Source of the DNA: Pseudomonadota bacterium
GTDB lineage: Bacteria > Desulfobacterota > Desulfarculia > Desulfarculales > Desulfarculaceae
NCBI GenBank assembly: GCA_018902755.1
Contig: JAHIQI010000053.1
Span: 1-64,000 of the forward strand
DNA: 64,000 nucleotides
Direction of reading: 5' to 3'
This document shows, in pieces, positions 1-9,113 of this stretch. Made by a program: the position numbers and the translations under genes. The notes under the pieces were generated by a model. The model saw only the letters and a program-made list of their open reading frames with translations. It made no database searches and was not told the origin of the DNA. How positions within the stretch are numbered: position 1 is the stretch's first letter; every line of letters starts with the position of its first letter.

Positions 1-109
1 AGTCCCGCATGGGAACCGTGCCCTGAGCGTAGCCGATCACGCAATCGACCGTGCCCTCGGCAAGAAGCTTCTTGGCCGCCTCACGGATTTTTGTGACTAG
101 AGACTCCAT
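1..109 (-). CDS. FrhB/FdhB-like Fe-S oxidoreductase, N-terminal fragment
   Basis: Only the first 36 codons lie in the window; the gene runs off the left edge. It starts with ATG at 109, which overlaps the TGA stop of mvhD (ATGA-type overlap), so it is translationally coupled to that gene. The visible peptide begins MESLVTKIREAAKKLL and continues VIGYAQGTVPMR. This resembles the N-terminus of coenzyme F420 hydrogenase/dehydrogenase beta-like proteins that travel with HdrA and MvhD. In those proteins the subunit carries 4Fe-4S clusters and a flavin and links the Hdr module to a soluble electron carrier. The cofactor sites are outside the window, so the family call rests on the short peptide and the operon position. 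Confidence 0.55.
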   Translation of the reverse strand, partial: MESLVTKIREAAKKLLAEGTVDCVIGYAQGTVPMRD

Positions 110-549
110 CAGGCCACCCTCCGGATGTCTTTGACCATGCGCTGGGCCGGGCCAAGCTCTTTGACTGCGTCCGTGACCTTGATGACCGTATCCTGGAACT
201 TGGTGGCCTCGGCCGAGGAAATCCAGCTGAAGTGCAAGCGGCCGGGTTCGATGCCAACGTACTCCAGGAGATTTTTCAAAACGGCGAACCGCCGTCGGGC
301 GAACATATTGCCAGCTATATAGTGGCAGTCGCCCGGATGTCAGCCGGAGACCCAGACCCCGTCCACTCCCTGTCTGAAGGCCTGCAGGATGAACTTGGGG
401 CTCATCCGCCCGGTGCAGGGAATGCGGATCACGTGAATGTTGGGGGGGTACTGCAACCGGCTGACGCCCGCCAAATCGGCCGCGCCGTAGGAGCACCAGT
501 TGCACAGGAATGCCGCTATCCGCGGTTGGAACTGTTCATTCTCACTCAT
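109..549 (-). CDS. mvhD: MvhD-like electron-transfer subunit, selenoprotein (Sec70)
   Basis: A 146-residue methyl-viologen-reducing hydrogenase delta family protein, read with an in-frame TGA at 340-342 as selenocysteine 70. The family [2Fe-2S] cysteine pattern is visible: C16 and C19 (FLCNWCS), C45 (RIPCTG), then GVWVSG-U-HPGDCHYI with U70 and C75. Family members have Cys where the TGA lies, and the reading frame continues with clear homology on the far side (LEYVGIEPGRLHFSWIS). Stopping at the TGA would give a 69-residue fragment. MvhD passes electrons from a hydrogenase or dehydrogenase to HdrA. The gene starts 21 nt after hdrA and its stop overlaps the next start, so it is part of one operon. 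Selenium versions of this subunit are known in methanogens (VhuD). Confidence 0.88.
297..334 (-). promoter_or_regulatory. Putative SECIS hairpin in mvhD
   Basis: Just after the in-frame TGA (340-342) the mRNA can fold. The lower stem is GGGCGA (334-329) with TCGCCC (302-297). The upper stem is TGCCA with TGGCA, closed by a 9-nt loop. The distance of 5 nt from TGA to the base of the stem fits bacterial SECIS elements, which lie inside the coding sequence. The loop lacks the GGU seen in the E. coli fdhF element, so SelB recognition is an inference. Confidence 0.5.
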
Positions 550-570
550 GGGACCGTACCGTCCTATTTC

Positions 571-3500
571 TTACAGAGCCATGATCTGGGCCATGACGCC
601 CTGATTGGTGAAGCCTCTCAAGTTCGGCGCGCCGGAGCGGCAGGATGCCACGCAGGTGCCACAGCCCTTGCACAGGGCCTCGTTGACCACGGCCAGGCCC
701 TTGTCGTCCTGGGTGATGGCCTGGTAGGGACACACCGTCCAGCAAACCCCGCAGCCCACGCATTTGCGTTGGTCGATGAAGGCCACCGTGCCCGGCAGCA
801 TCATTTCCTTGGAACTCAAGACCGTGACCGCGCGGGCCACCGCCGCCTGGGCCTGGGCCACCGCCTCTTCCAGAGGCTTGGGGTAGTGGGCCAGACCGGC
901 CATGAACACGCCGTCGGTGGCGAAGTCCACGGGGCGCAGTTTTTGGTGCGCCTCCAGGAACCAGCCGTCCGAGTCCATGGGGATCTTGAACATCTGGGCC
1001 AGGTCGTTGGACCTGTTGCTCACGATGGCCGTGGCCAGGCCAATCAGGTCCGCTTCGATCAAGAGGTCGCGGTCCAGGACATGGTCGCGCACCGTGACCA
1101 GCAGGCCGTCGTCGGTGGCCTTGACCTCAGGCTTGTGCTCCAGGTCGTAGCGCACGAACAACACGCCCTTGCTGCGGGCTTCCTTGTACAGAAGCTCCCG
1201 CTCGCCAAAGGTGCGGATGTCCCGGTACAGGATCACCACCTGGGCCTCGGGGTTGGCCTCCTTGATGGCCAGGGCGCTCTCCACCGAGTGGGTGCAGCAG
1301 ACCTTGGAGCAATAGGGGCGCTCCGGGTCGCGGGAACCCACGCACTGGATGAACACCGCCTTGTTGACCTCGCTCAGGTCCAACTCGCCGCCCAGCACCG
1401 CCTGGTCGATCTCCAGGTGGGTCATCACCCGGGGATCCTGGCCGTAGAGGTACTCATTGGGCTTGTACTCGCCGGCCCCGGTGCAGATAAGGGTGACGCC
1501 GTGCTCCACCACCTCCTCGCCGGAGTCGCCGGCCAGGGTGGTCTTGAAGTTGCCCACGAAGCCTTCACCCTCTTTAAGGGTGGTGTTCAGGTGCACCGTG
1601 ATCAAAGGCTCGGCCTCGATCCTCTCCCGGAGCTCGTCCAGGTAGGGAGCGATGGGCTGGTTCTGAGCGGTGACCCTCAGGCTGCGGGCGTTGCCGCCCA
1701 GGGCGTTGTCGCGCTCCACCAGGTGGCTGGTGTAACCCTGGGCCGCCAGGTTCAGCGCCGCGTTCATGCCCGACACGCCGCCGCCGATGATCAAGGCGCC
1801 GGGAGTGACCTCCAGCTGGACCTCTTGCAGGGGGGCGAGCAGGGCCGCCTTGGCCACGGCCATGCGAATCAGGTCTTTGGCCTTTTCGGTGGCCGCAGCC
1901 GGGTCGCCGGAGTGCACCCAGGAGTCCTGGTTGCGGATGTTGGCCATCTCGAACAGGTACTTGTTCAGCCCGGCGTTGACCAAGGTCTCCTGGAACAGGG
2001 GCTCGTGGGTGCGGGGGGTGCAGGCCGCCACCACCACCCGGTTCAGCCCCTCCTCGGCGATCACCTCGGCCATCTTGTCCTGGGTGTCCTGGGAGCAGGA
2101 GAACAGGTTGTTGCGCACGTAGGTGACGTAGGGCAGCGTCTTGGCGTATTCGGCCACCGCCTCCACATCCACCACCCCGGCGATGTTGATGCCGCAGGAG
2201 CAGACGAATACGCCCACCCTGGGGATGTCACCGGCCACGGGGCGCTCCTCGGGGAACTCCTGCTCCTGGGCCAGGCTGCCCCGGGCGCTGCTGAGCTTGC
2301 CCGCCGCGGCGCAGGCGGCCGCCGAGGCCTCCATCACCGACAGGGGGATGTCCTTGGGACCGGCCAAGGCGCCGCAGACGTACACGCCGGGGCGGCTGGT
2401 GGTCACCGGCTCGAAGCAACTGGTGGAGATGAACTTGCCGGGGCTGAGGTTGATGTCCAGCTTCTGGCACAGTTCGATGGTCTCCGGAGCGGTCTCCAGA
2501 CCCTGGGAGAGCACCACCATGTCGAAGGTCTCCATCCGGGCCTGACCGTCTTCCGTGGCGTACTCGATCTGCAGGGAGCGGTCCTCGAGCTCGCTGATGG
2601 AGTGGATGCGGCTGCGGATGAAGCGCACGCCGTCTTCCTGGGCTCCTTCGTAGTAGCGCTCGAAGTCCTTGCCGAAGGTGCGCATGTCCATGAAGAAGAT
2701 GGCGGCGTCCAGATCGGTGTGGGAGTGCTCCTTGGCGATCACCGCTTCCTTGATGGCGTACATGCAGCACACCGCCGAGCAGTAGGGGTGGTCGCAGGTG
2801 TTCACCTCGCGGCTGCCCACGCACTGGATCCAGGCGATCTTCTTGGGCTCGGCCTCGTCGCTGGGCCGCACCAGGTGGCCCATCCAGGGGCCGGAAGCGG
2901 CCAGGATGCGCTCGAACTCCAACGCGGTGACCACGTTGGGGAAGTTGGCGTAGGAGTACTGCACGTAGGGGGTGGGATCAAAAGGCTTGAACCCGGCGCT
3001 GATAATCACCGAGCCAACCTTGATGTCGCGCACCTCTTCCTGCTGATCGTAGTTCACCGCGCCGGTGGGGCAGAACTTCTGGCAAGCCTTGCACTTGCCC
3101 TTTTGGAAGTAAATGCAGTTCTCGGCGTCGATTCCGTACTTCAGCGGGACCGCCTGGGCGTAGCGGACGTAGGCCGCCTTGCGCTTGTCAAGGCCCTCGT
3201 TGTACTCGTTGGGAATGCGTTTGGGACATTTATCGGAGCAAGCGCCACAGGCGATGCACTTGTCCAGGTCCACATAGCGGGGATGGGAGGCGACCGTAAC
3301 CGTAAAGTCGCCCTCTTCGCCTTGAATATCCTGAACCTCGCTGAGGGTCAGTAACTCGATATTGATATGCCGGCCGACCTCGACCAGTTTAGGCGAGATA
3401 ATTCACATTGCACAGTCATTGGTGGGGAAGGTCTTGTCCAACTGGGACATGACCCCACCAATGGCCGGGCTTTTCTCCACCAAATAGACGTAATACCCGG

Positions 3501-3588
3501 AGTTGGCCAGGTCGAGAGCGGACTGCATGCCTGCAATGCCGCCGCCCACCACCATAACCGCCCCGGTGACTTGCTTGGCTTTTGCCAT
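571..3588 (-). CDS. hdrA: HdrA-like flavin/Fe-S electron-bifurcation subunit, selenoprotein (Sec62)
   Basis: A 1005-residue heterodisulfide-reductase subunit A homologue, read with an in-frame TGA at 3403-3405 as selenocysteine 62. The first FAD-binding half has GGGIAGM near residue 15 and the HdrA signature DKTFPTNDCAM-U-IISPK, where the family has Cys at the U position. Ferredoxin-type clusters follow from about residue 111 (CIACGACSDKCP) and about 158-173. A second HdrA unit starts near 461 (FVCSCGINIAG) and has its own dinucleotide site (GGGVSGM, about 602). Two more 4Fe-4S motifs lie near the C-terminus (CVGCGVCWTVCP, CKGCGTC). Both sides of the TGA align with one continuous HdrA. Without recoding, the 5' part would be 61 residues and the rest would lack the FAD N-terminus. 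HdrA subunits split electron pairs at a flavin; no hdrBC is in the window. A likely promoter lies upstream at 3685-3714. Confidence 0.92.
3370..3387 (-). promoter_or_regulatory. Putative SECIS hairpin in hdrA
   Basis: Fifteen nucleotides after the TGA at 3403-3405 the mRNA contains CUGGUCG-AGGU-CGGCCGG. All seven stem positions pair (two G-U pairs), and the AGGU tetraloop contains the GGU apical sequence of the E. coli fdhF SECIS. Distance, size and loop all fit a SelB-binding bacterial SECIS. Confidence 0.72.
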
Positions 3589-3684
3589 TGGTCTAACCTA
3601 TCCTTATCAGAGTGACTTTCGATGAAAAAACACCGATATTACATACACAAAGGGGAGTTTGTTGTGCGATTCACAAGGTTATAT

Positions 3685-3714
3685 CTTTAACACACATTTT
3701 CCAAAACGTGTCAA
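3685..3714 (-). promoter_or_regulatory. Probable sigma70-type promoter for the hdrA operon
   Basis: On the minus strand TTGACA (3714-3709) is followed after 18 nt by TTAAAG (3690-3685), in an AT-rich stretch unlike the GC-rich genes around it. It lies about 100 nt before the hdrA ATG. The -35 box is perfect and the -10 box weak. Confidence 0.5.
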
Positions 3715-3814
3715 GTTTTCTCTTTATTTAAAACCCATGAATGAGACCTCATGCATAAATTAATTGCCTATTTTTCATATATATTCACTGGACTATAAGC
3801 GGATTGCCAAGAAT

Positions 3815-4360
3815 TCAGCGGGGTAAGCTGACTACCCGGTCCGAGGGATATCCCTCCTCGGTGAGCAGTACTTCGATCACCTGGCCCTCGCCACCCTTGA
3901 GCGACGCGCCGACAAAATCCGGTTGTATGGGCAATTCGCGCCCACCCCGGTCTATCAGCACCGCCAACTCGACCCGGCGGGCCCGGCCGAAGTCCATCAA
4001 TTCGTCCAAGGCGGCCCTCACCGTCCGTCCGGTGTAGAGCACATCGTCCACCAGGACCACCCGGCGATCTTCTATGTCAAAGGCGATGTTCGTGGTTCCC
4101 ACCTTGGGCCGCCGGTGCTGGCGGGTCCAGTCGTCGCGGTACAAAGTGATGTCCATGATTCCGGTGTCCGGCTGCGCCCCCAGGAGGCGTCCCACCAGGG
4201 CGCCCAGCCTCTGGGCCAAATGGGCTCCGCCGGTGCGTATGCCCACCAGGCACAGATCGCCAGCCTGGTCCTCACCGCCGGCTATGGCCCGGGCCATGGT
4301 CTCGAGTTGGCCGGCCATCTGCTCGGCGTCGAAAAGCACCTTCGCCTGGCTTAGGTCCAT
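3815..4360 (-). CDS. pyrR: PyrR bifunctional regulator / uracil phosphoribosyltransferase
   Basis: A 181-residue type I phosphoribosyltransferase. The PRPP-binding loop VVLVDDVLYTGRTVRAAL is intact, as are the family segments VGIRTGGAHLAQRL and DITLYRDDW. PyrR either binds pyr mRNA in a UMP-dependent way or makes UMP from uracil and PRPP. The start at 4360 is preferred over an upstream ATG at 4432: GGGAG lies 9-10 nt before it and the protein then has the usual PyrR length (about 180). No pyrimidine gene lies next to it here, so it stands alone, divergent from tRNA-Leu. Confidence 0.93.
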   Translation of the reverse strand: MDLSQAKVLFDAEQMAGQLETMARAIAGGEDQAGDLCLVGIRTGGAHLAQRLGALVGRLLGAQPDTGIMDITLYRDDWTRQHRRPKVGTTNIAFDIEDRRVVLVDDVLYTGRTVRAALDELMDFGRARRVELAVLIDRGGRELPIQPDFVGASLKGGEGQVIEVLLTEEGYPSDRVVSLPR

Positions 4361-4486
4361 CTGCCTATTGCTCCCGGCTGGAAGATTGGGACCCTGGAAA
4401 ATTTTTTTATATCCCACCCCAGGCGTACTCACAAGATATTTTGGGGGAAAACCGGGCCCTAATGGCGAAAACCCTTACTCTTGCTC

Positions 4487-4515
4487 TTGACCTGAGCCCG
4501 TCTGGGGCCTATAAA
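4487..4515 (+). promoter_or_regulatory. Promoter of tRNA-Leu
   Basis: TTGACC (4487-4492), a 17-nt spacer and TATAAA (4510-4515) form a near-consensus sigma70 promoter. The tRNA begins 12 nt after the -10 box. Confidence 0.75.
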
Positions 4516-4526
4516 TTGGCCTGTGC

Positions 4527-4614
4527 GCCGGAGTGGCGGAATTGGTAGACGCAGGGGACTCAAAATCCCCCGGTCCTTGTGGCCTTGTGAGTTCGAGTCT
4601 CACCTTCGGCACCA
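4527..4614 (+). tRNA. tRNA-Leu (anticodon CAA)
   Basis: An 88-nt class II tRNA. The acceptor stem GCCGGAG pairs with CTTCGGC, and A-CCA is encoded at the 3' end. The anticodon stem GGGGA/TCCCC closes the loop CTCAAAA, giving anticodon CAA, which reads the UUG codon. A long variable arm and a T arm with GTTCGAGTC follow. It has its own promoter and a terminator at 4638-4671. Confidence 0.96.
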
Positions 4615-4637
4615 AATAAAATCACTAGGTTATCGCG

Positions 4638-4671
4638 GTCGGCATTCCCTTGGGAGTGCCGACTTGTTTTT
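4638..4671 (+). terminator. Rho-independent terminator after tRNA-Leu
   Basis: An 11-bp stem GTCGGCATTCC/GGAGTGCCGAC (one G-T pair) with a CTTG loop is followed by TTGTTTTT. It starts 23 nt after the tRNA. Confidence 0.85.
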
Positions 4672-4885
4672 GCCATGTAAGCATGGTGTAAGCACTGGGC
4701 ACGATTTCAGCCTCTTTTGTGGCCCCCGTGCTGATTCTCTTCGGCCTTATGCAATATGGGCCTTCACGATTAATCTTCCGTGCCGACGCGCGTTCTTTGC
4801 CATCTGTGAAACCGCCTCCGTCATGTTGATCGGCAGGAGCGCCACAGCCGGGTGCGCTGCTGCGAAAACACGAGATTGCTCGTCT

Positions 4886-5283
4886 GCGAAGGCCTGGATC
4901 ATCCGCAACCGGTTGGGACATAGAAATTTGACCCCGTACCAGCGGGCGCAGCTGGTCGAGCAACTCAGGCCACTGATAGCGGGGCGGGCCAAGGATAATC
5001 AGTCCCACGGGCATACGGCCCCCGGTAAAACGCTTTGTCAGAATTCAGGAAAAGCGTTGGCCATCCGCACCGAAAGGAACCCTCGAAAATCGCCGGATTG
5101 TCCAGGGACACCATCCGCAAGGTGGAGATGATCGAGGCCCAGGGCGTCCCCGAGCTTCGGGCCGCTGCGTCCAGGGGCGAAGTAAGGATCGATGCCGCAG
5201 CCAAGGTGGCCACGCTGCCCAAGCAGGAGCAGCGGGAAGCTACAGACAGGCAAATATGCTGGACTCATCCGCCACCGAGTTAA
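4886..5283 (+). pseudogene. Relic of a ParB-like (plasmid/phage type) protein gene
   Basis: Two overlapping frames together match one family. The first holds AKAWIIRNRL, then RNLTPYQRAQLVEQL and LIAGRAKDNQ. After a shift near 5070-5085, another frame continues IAGLSRDTIRKVEMIEAQG, then ELRAAASRGEV and AAAKVATLPKQEQREA. This is the order found in ParB-nuclease-like proteins of mobile elements (helix-turn-helix followed by the GELSI-type region). The N-terminal nuclease part and a usable start are missing, and the frames disagree, so it is a broken remnant. Its place directly after a tRNA gene suggests a decayed integrated element. The rest of 4672-4885 shows no gene. Confidence 0.6.
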
Positions 5284-5468
5284 AGTAATATAGATCGCCG
5301 ATGAACCCGAAAAAGGCTTCAGACCGCGATTTCGGCTAAAGAATACTCATTTTAAAACATCCCAATCATTTTATATTATTAGTGAGGTGCTACCCGTTCC
5401 GGGTCCAAGTGGGATGAGAGGTTTCCAGGTTTGCATCCTTGGAGATGGAGCCTTGGGGGAGGCAATCA

Positions 5469-8400
5469 CTACTTTTTGTCCAGCACCTCCCTGATTTTCC
5501 GGAGCATCTTGACCCGTTGGTAGGGTTTGGCTAGATACCCGGCCGCGCCCGTGGCCAGGGTGTCCCTCAATTGGCTGTTAAAGGAATAGCCACTGGCCAC
5601 CAAGGCCTTTGTCTGCGGATCTAGCTTCAGCATCTCCCGAAAGCATTTGTGCCCGCCTATACCGGGCATGTTCAGGTCCAAGATCACCAGGTCGAAACCG
5701 CCTTCTTTCTGCCGGAAGATTTCCAGGGCCTCTTCGCCGCTGCCGGCGGTTATGACCTCATAGCCCTCTCTGGACAAAATCAGGCGGCCCAAGTCACGCA
5801 ACGGCTCCTCATCATCAACCAGCAGAATGGTCTCACTGCCGCCAGGTGCCTCCACTGTGGCTTTCAGGCCCGAAGTCTTCGGAGTGTCTTCCGCCTGCAG
5901 GGCGGGGAAATAAATATTGAAGGCGGTCCCCTGTCCAGGTTCGCTGTAGCAATTGATGAAACCGCCGTGGCCTCTCACGATGCCGTAGACCGTGGCCAGC
6001 CCCAGGCCGGTTCCTTTGCCCACCTCCTTGGTGGTGAAGAAGGGATCGAATATATGTTGCGCCACCTCCTTGGTCATGCCATGGCCCGTGTCAGATATTT
6101 GCAGACGAACGTAGTCACCCGGCTCAACCTCTAAATGCTCCTGGCAATATTCTCCATCCAGAGAAACGTTTTCGGTCTCGATCACCAGATCGCCGCCCTC
6201 GGGCATGGCGTCGCTGGCGTTGACGCCCAAGTTCATGACAATTTGTTCAATCTGACCCGAATCGCCAGTGATTGGCCTGAGGCCTTCGGCCAGGAGAAGC
6301 TCTATATTGACCATCCGAGGTATGGTTTGCTTGATCAGTTCCACAGCCTGGGTTACTTGATGGTTCAGGTCAATGGGCTTCATCTTCACTTCGGACTTGC
6401 GACTGAAAATGAGTATCTGCTGCACCAGCTTTTTTGCCCTAGCAGTGGCTGCCAGAATCTGGGCTAGGTAGTCCTGGTTCTCAGACCCGGTGGGCGTGTT
6501 GCCCAAGGCCAACTCAGAGTAGCCCATGATAGCCGCCAAGATGTTGTTGAAGTCATGGGCGATGCCGCCGGCCAAGGTGCCCATGGCCTCCATCTTCAGG
6601 GCTTGGCGAAGCTGGGATTCCAGGAGTACCCGTTCTTGCTCGATTAACTTACGGTCTGTGATATCCTGAGCCGCGCCACAAAGCCCAACAATCTCACCTC
6701 TTGCATCAAGTACTGTCTCGCCTCGCACCCACATCCATCCACGGCTTCCATTATCCCGCACAGTTTCAAGCTCTAGTTCATACGGTATTCCTGTTTCTAC
6801 GGTTTGGGAAAGGGCAGCGGACAACCTCCCCCAACTCTCAGGAGTAAACAGCTTTTGGTGTTCGGTGTAAGGCGGAGGAGGGAGTGCTGGGTCGAAGCCA
6901 TACATTTTGTATAGTTCCTCCGACCAAACTACCTCGTTGCTCACGATGTCTAAACGCCAACTGCCCACATGGGCAATTCGCTGTGATTCTCTGAGGTCTT
7001 TTTCGCTCAGTAGAAGGCTTTCATTCGCCTGGCGAAGCTCTTCCTCGGCCCGCTTGCGGTCGGTGATGTCATAAATGTGGGCCAGAATATATTTGACATC
7101 TCCCTGGCTGTTACTTATGGCCGAATTGCTTACCACGGCCCATACCACTTGGCCGTTTTTGTGGATATATCTCTTTTCAGCCCGTTTAACGGATAAATCG
7201 CCTGCTACGAATTTCCCCCAGCGGTCGCGGCCAGCCTGCTGATCATCGGGGTGGGTGAACTGATTGAATGACTTGCCTAGCAGTTCTTCCTTGGTGTGGC
7301 CGAGCATCTCGCATAGCCTGGGATTGACTTCAAGGAATCGCCGCTTAAGGTCCACCAGAGCCATCCCTTCTGGTGCGTTTTCAAAAGCGGTGCGGAATTG
7401 CTCTTCGCTTTTCTGCATCTCCTCTTCAGCGTGCCGGCGAGCTTCTTCCGAGCGTAGCGCTACGATTCCATAGGCCAGGCTCTGCGCCACCTTCTCCAAC
7501 AATTCCACTTCTACATCATTGAAGGCATCTGGCTGGGAAGCATAGATGGTCAGCGCCCCCAGTACTTGGGCATCAATTTTCATGGGAAGTGATATGGATG
7601 AGGCATAGCCGCGCTTTATGGCTTGGTCGCGCCAAGGGGTGTAATTGGGATTGCTCAAGAGGTCGCGAGCTACCACGGTGTGACCAGTTCGAATGGCTCG
7701 ACCGGTCGGGCCCCTACCCCTAGAGGTCTCCGCCCAATTGATTTCGGCAGTATCCAGGTAGCCTTCGTCAAACCCCATCTGGGCCACAGGCCGAACCGAT
7801 TTGGCTTCGTCTTGTTCAGCCAAGCCAATCCAGGCCATCCGATAACCGCCTTCTGCTATGATGCGGCAAAAGCTTTGCAAAACCTCTTCTTCGTCACGGG
7901 CACGAACAAGGACTTGACTACATCGGCTTAAGGTATGTAAGGCTCGGTTGGTTCGCCGCAGTTCCTTTTCGGCCCGCTTGCGCTCGACATCATTGGCCGC
8001 CCTGATCCTGCGTTGAACCAGCAACAAGGCGATGAGCATTGCTTGCAACGCCAGCAAGCCAGCGGCGGCCAATATCCAACCCCAGTAAAGCTCCCATAAT
8101 GAGTATTCCCTGAATTTAATTATGCTTCCCTTGGGCAAAGGGAGGTTCAGCAAGCCCCATCGCTTCATCTGCCGCCAGTCGAACACGTTGACATCGGGTG
8201 CTTGTGATGGGGGTATTTCAGATGGGTTTTCGCCGGATAGAATACGCAGCGCAACTTGGGCTATAGTAATGCCATTCATCTCAGCGCTTGCCAGTTTACC
8301 TCCCAAGATGCCGTAGTCCATAAAAGTGTCATATAGACCAATGACAGGGGCATTGGCCGCGCTGGAGATCATCTTGCAAACTATTCGTGGTACGAAAATC

Positions 8401-9113
8401 TTTCCGGAAGAATCCCTCACCATCATTACGTAATAAATCAATGAATCGGAAGGAAGATGTGCAACACGTTTTAGCAGATCATTTATCGTCATATCCGTCA
8501 GATAGCTTACTGTTATTGAGGAATCCAACCCTCCCAACTGCTTTCGCACCTTGTCTTGGTAGGTGTGGTCGAAAGGGCTGCTTCCCGTCACCACAAAAAC
8601 ATTTTTTGTTTTTGGCAAAAGCTTCAAAGCTAAATTCAAAGATCCCAGAATATCCTCTTCGAAATAAACGCTCGTCATGCGCAGATTTTTAGGTGGATGC
8701 TTGTATATCTCCTGCCCTCCCCCAGAAATCAACAAGGGAGCGCCAGGGAACAACTCGTTACCATAATGCGTAAGGAGAAAGGAGGCTCCGTCATTGACGG
8801 CAATTACTAAATCCAAGGACTGGTTGGCATACTTTGTTCTCAGCAGGTCTCGCACCAGGGCGTTTTCGTTTTTATCGGAGAAGGCCGCCAAGTCCAGATA
8901 CTCTTCACTAATTTGGTAGGGTCCGGAGTTGCTGGATGCAATTTGGGCGCGAAATGATTGGCTTACCAATTCTTCCCACGGGGTGTAGGTCTGATGCGTA
9001 TTAAGTATAAGAATTTTCTTTGTTTTATCGGCATCACCGGCCAGAACCGCAGAGCTTCCCAACATCAGGGCTGAGAGCAAAACCAGCAGGCAGGTGCGCG
9101 CAAAATTTTTCAC
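5469..9113 (-). CDS. Hybrid sensor histidine kinase with periplasmic ABC-binding-like sensor
   Basis: A membrane hybrid kinase of 1214 residues. A signal peptide (about 1-25) leads to a periplasmic domain like ABC-type substrate-binding proteins (ILILNTHQTYTPW to GEIPP region, about 30-335). One membrane helix (about 350-378) follows, then GAF (LHTLSRCSQVLVRARDEEE onward), two PAS/PAC modules, HisKA with the phospho-His in GGIAHDFNNIL, a HATPase (MNLGVNASDAMPEGG, GTGLGLATVYG) and a C-terminal receiver (ILLVDDEE, phospho-Asp in LVILDLNMPGIGG, Lys in LAKPY). The GTG at 9113 is preferred over a start at 9224: GGGAG lies 9 nt before it and it opens directly into the signal peptide. No output regulator gene is adjacent. 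Base composition is lower in GC than the metabolic genes. Its core closely resembles the kinase at 15584-19459. Confidence 0.9.
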   Translation of the reverse strand: MKNFARTCLLVLLSALMLGSSAVLAGDADKTKKILILNTHQTYTPWEELVSQSFRAQIASSNSGPYQISEEYLDLAAFSDKNENALVRDLLRTKYANQSLDLVIAVNDGASFLLTHYGNELFPGAPLLISGGGQEIYKHPPKNLRMTSVYFEEDILGSLNLALKLLPKTKNVFVVTGSSPFDHTYQDKVRKQLGGLDSSITVSYLTDMTINDLLKRVAHLPSDSLIYYVMMVRDSSGKIFVPRIVCKMISSAANAPVIGLYDTFMDYGILGGKLASAEMNGITIAQVALRILSGENPSEIPPSQAPDVNVFDWRQMKRWGLLNLPLPKGSIIKFREYSLWELYWGWILAAAGLLALQAMLIALLLVQRRIRAANDVERKRAEKELRRTNRALHTLSRCSQVLVRARDEEEVLQSFCRIIAEGGYRMAWIGLAEQDEAKSVRPVAQMGFDEGYLDTAEINWAETSRGRGPTGRAIRTGHTVVARDLLSNPNYTPWRDQAIKRGYASSISLPMKIDAQVLGALTIYASQPDAFNDVEVELLEKVAQSLAYGIVALRSEEARRHAEEEMQKSEEQFRTAFENAPEGMALVDLKRRFLEVNPRLCEMLGHTKEELLGKSFNQFTHPDDQQAGRDRWGKFVAGDLSVKRAEKRYIHKNGQVVWAVVSNSAISNSQGDVKYILAHIYDITDRKRAEEELRQANESLLLSEKDLRESQRIAHVGSWRLDIVSNEVVWSEELYKMYGFDPALPPPPYTEHQKLFTPESWGRLSAALSQTVETGIPYELELETVRDNGSRGWMWVRGETVLDARGEIVGLCGAAQDITDRKLIEQERVLLESQLRQALKMEAMGTLAGGIAHDFNNILAAIMGYSELALGNTPTGSENQDYLAQILAATARAKKLVQQILIFSRKSEVKMKPIDLNHQVTQAVELIKQTIPRMVNIELLLAEGLRPITGDSGQIEQIVMNLGVNASDAMPEGGDLVIETENVSLDGEYCQEHLEVEPGDYVRLQISDTGHGMTKEVAQHIFDPFFTTKEVGKGTGLGLATVYGIVRGHGGFINCYSEPGQGTAFNIYFPALQAEDTPKTSGLKATVEAPGGSETILLVDDEEPLRDLGRLILSREGYEVITAGSGEEALEIFRQKEGGFDLVILDLNMPGIGGHKCFREMLKLDPQTKALVASGYSFNSQLRDTLATGAAGYLAKPYQRVKMLRKIREVLDKK

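Noticed and set aside
232..3354. Very long open frame on the plus strand opposite hdrA
   Set aside because: Its product is a low-complexity string rich in G, A, H, V and L, as expected from the complement of a GC-rich gene; hdrA on the other strand has clear motifs.
340..3405. hdrA and mvhD as pseudogenes with premature stops
   Set aside because: Both stops are TGA, both lie exactly at conserved Cys positions, both are followed by a hairpin, and no other damage is seen. Recoding explains this better than two independent mutations.
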